Source: Enoplolaimus lenunculus
Taxonomy: Eukaryota; Nematoda; Enoplea; Enoplida; Thoracostomopsidae
Assembly: GCA_030248215.1 (NCBI GenBank)
Contig: JASANG010000785.1
Location: forward strand, 1 to 64,000
DNA: 64,000 bases
Reading direction: 5' to 3'
Shown piece after piece: positions 63,729-64,000 of this stretch (position 1 is its first letter; the number at the start of each line of letters is the position of its first letter). Under the pieces are notes generated by a model. It was not told where the DNA came from. It made no database searches and worked only from the letters and a program-made list of their open reading frames with translations. A program made the translations under genes and the position numbers.

Positions 63729-64000
63729 GTAACTAACTATGAATACTGCATGGCTGGAATTTAACGATTTTATATGTATGTAAATTTTCTTACCCATATC
63801 ATTGATCGGTTAGTGAAAAGTTAATTTCAAAGTAACTATTTAGTTTCCGTAGAAGTACTGAAATTTATGCTGACTTCAGTCAGACTGCAACTCGTTTTTC
63901 TAGTATTAGCATTTTACAGGTGTCGTTGGAGGCTTGAGAATTCTATTATCTTGTTTTGTTTACATTTGAATTTTAATCAGATTGTGGTGACCATTGATTT
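63729..64000 (+). other. Acyltransferase intron 1, to the window end
   Basis: AT-rich sequence following the donor. The next expected coding block (a VQKF..G.GE-type segment) was not found, so the intron probably runs past the window. Confidence 0.6.

Overview
The window is AT-rich animal DNA in which coding sequence appears only as short exons with GT-AG introns, often long and full of repeats. I read five protein-coding genes, all on the + strand: the 3' two-thirds of an otoferlin-type ferlin (652-29802, continuing from upstream), a TBX2/3-class T-box factor (40097-50568), a small tail-anchored MSP/VAP-domain protein (52284-54137), a PIGQ/GPI1 homologue (56383-59764), and the first coding exon of a carnitine acyltransferase most like CROT (63591 onward). 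Exon junctions of the first four were checked by codon phase: every junction keeps frame and each reading ends in a stop, so these look like live host genes.

An invertebrate, possibly a nematode, is suggested by the many interspersed arrays of the nematode telomere-type hexamer TTAGGC, by short pyrimidine-AG acceptors directly before two start codons (as at spliced-leader sites), and by the compact exons. A mermithid-like nematode with a repeat-rich genome would fit, but the sequence alone does not prove it.

Layout: 1-29802 ferlin with 29 visible exons. 29803-40096 is a 10.3 kb gene-poor interval made largely of MITE-like elements, minisatellites, a SINE copy and a tRNA-like relic. 40097-50568 is the T-box gene; intron 1 starts with duplicated copies of the exon 1 end plus splice donor, and intron 5 holds a nine-copy 118 bp array. 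50569-52283 is a spacer of two MITE copies. 52284-54137 is the MSP gene. 54138-56382 is spacer. 56383-59764 is PIGQ, with a 150 bp tandem repeat in one intron. 59765-63588 is spacer dominated by a TA tract and two AT-rich minisatellites. 63591-64000 is the start of the acyltransferase gene.

The genes do not form a pathway: calcium-driven membrane fusion (ferlin), transcriptional repression (T-box), ER membrane contact (MSP), GPI-anchor synthesis (PIGQ) and fatty-acyl transfer (CROT). The most unusual feature is the repeat landscape, above all a terminal-inverted-repeat element family whose body is a degenerate TTAGGC array. At least a dozen copies are recognisable, in both orientations, in introns and spacers, and one ends 12 bases before a ferlin exon.
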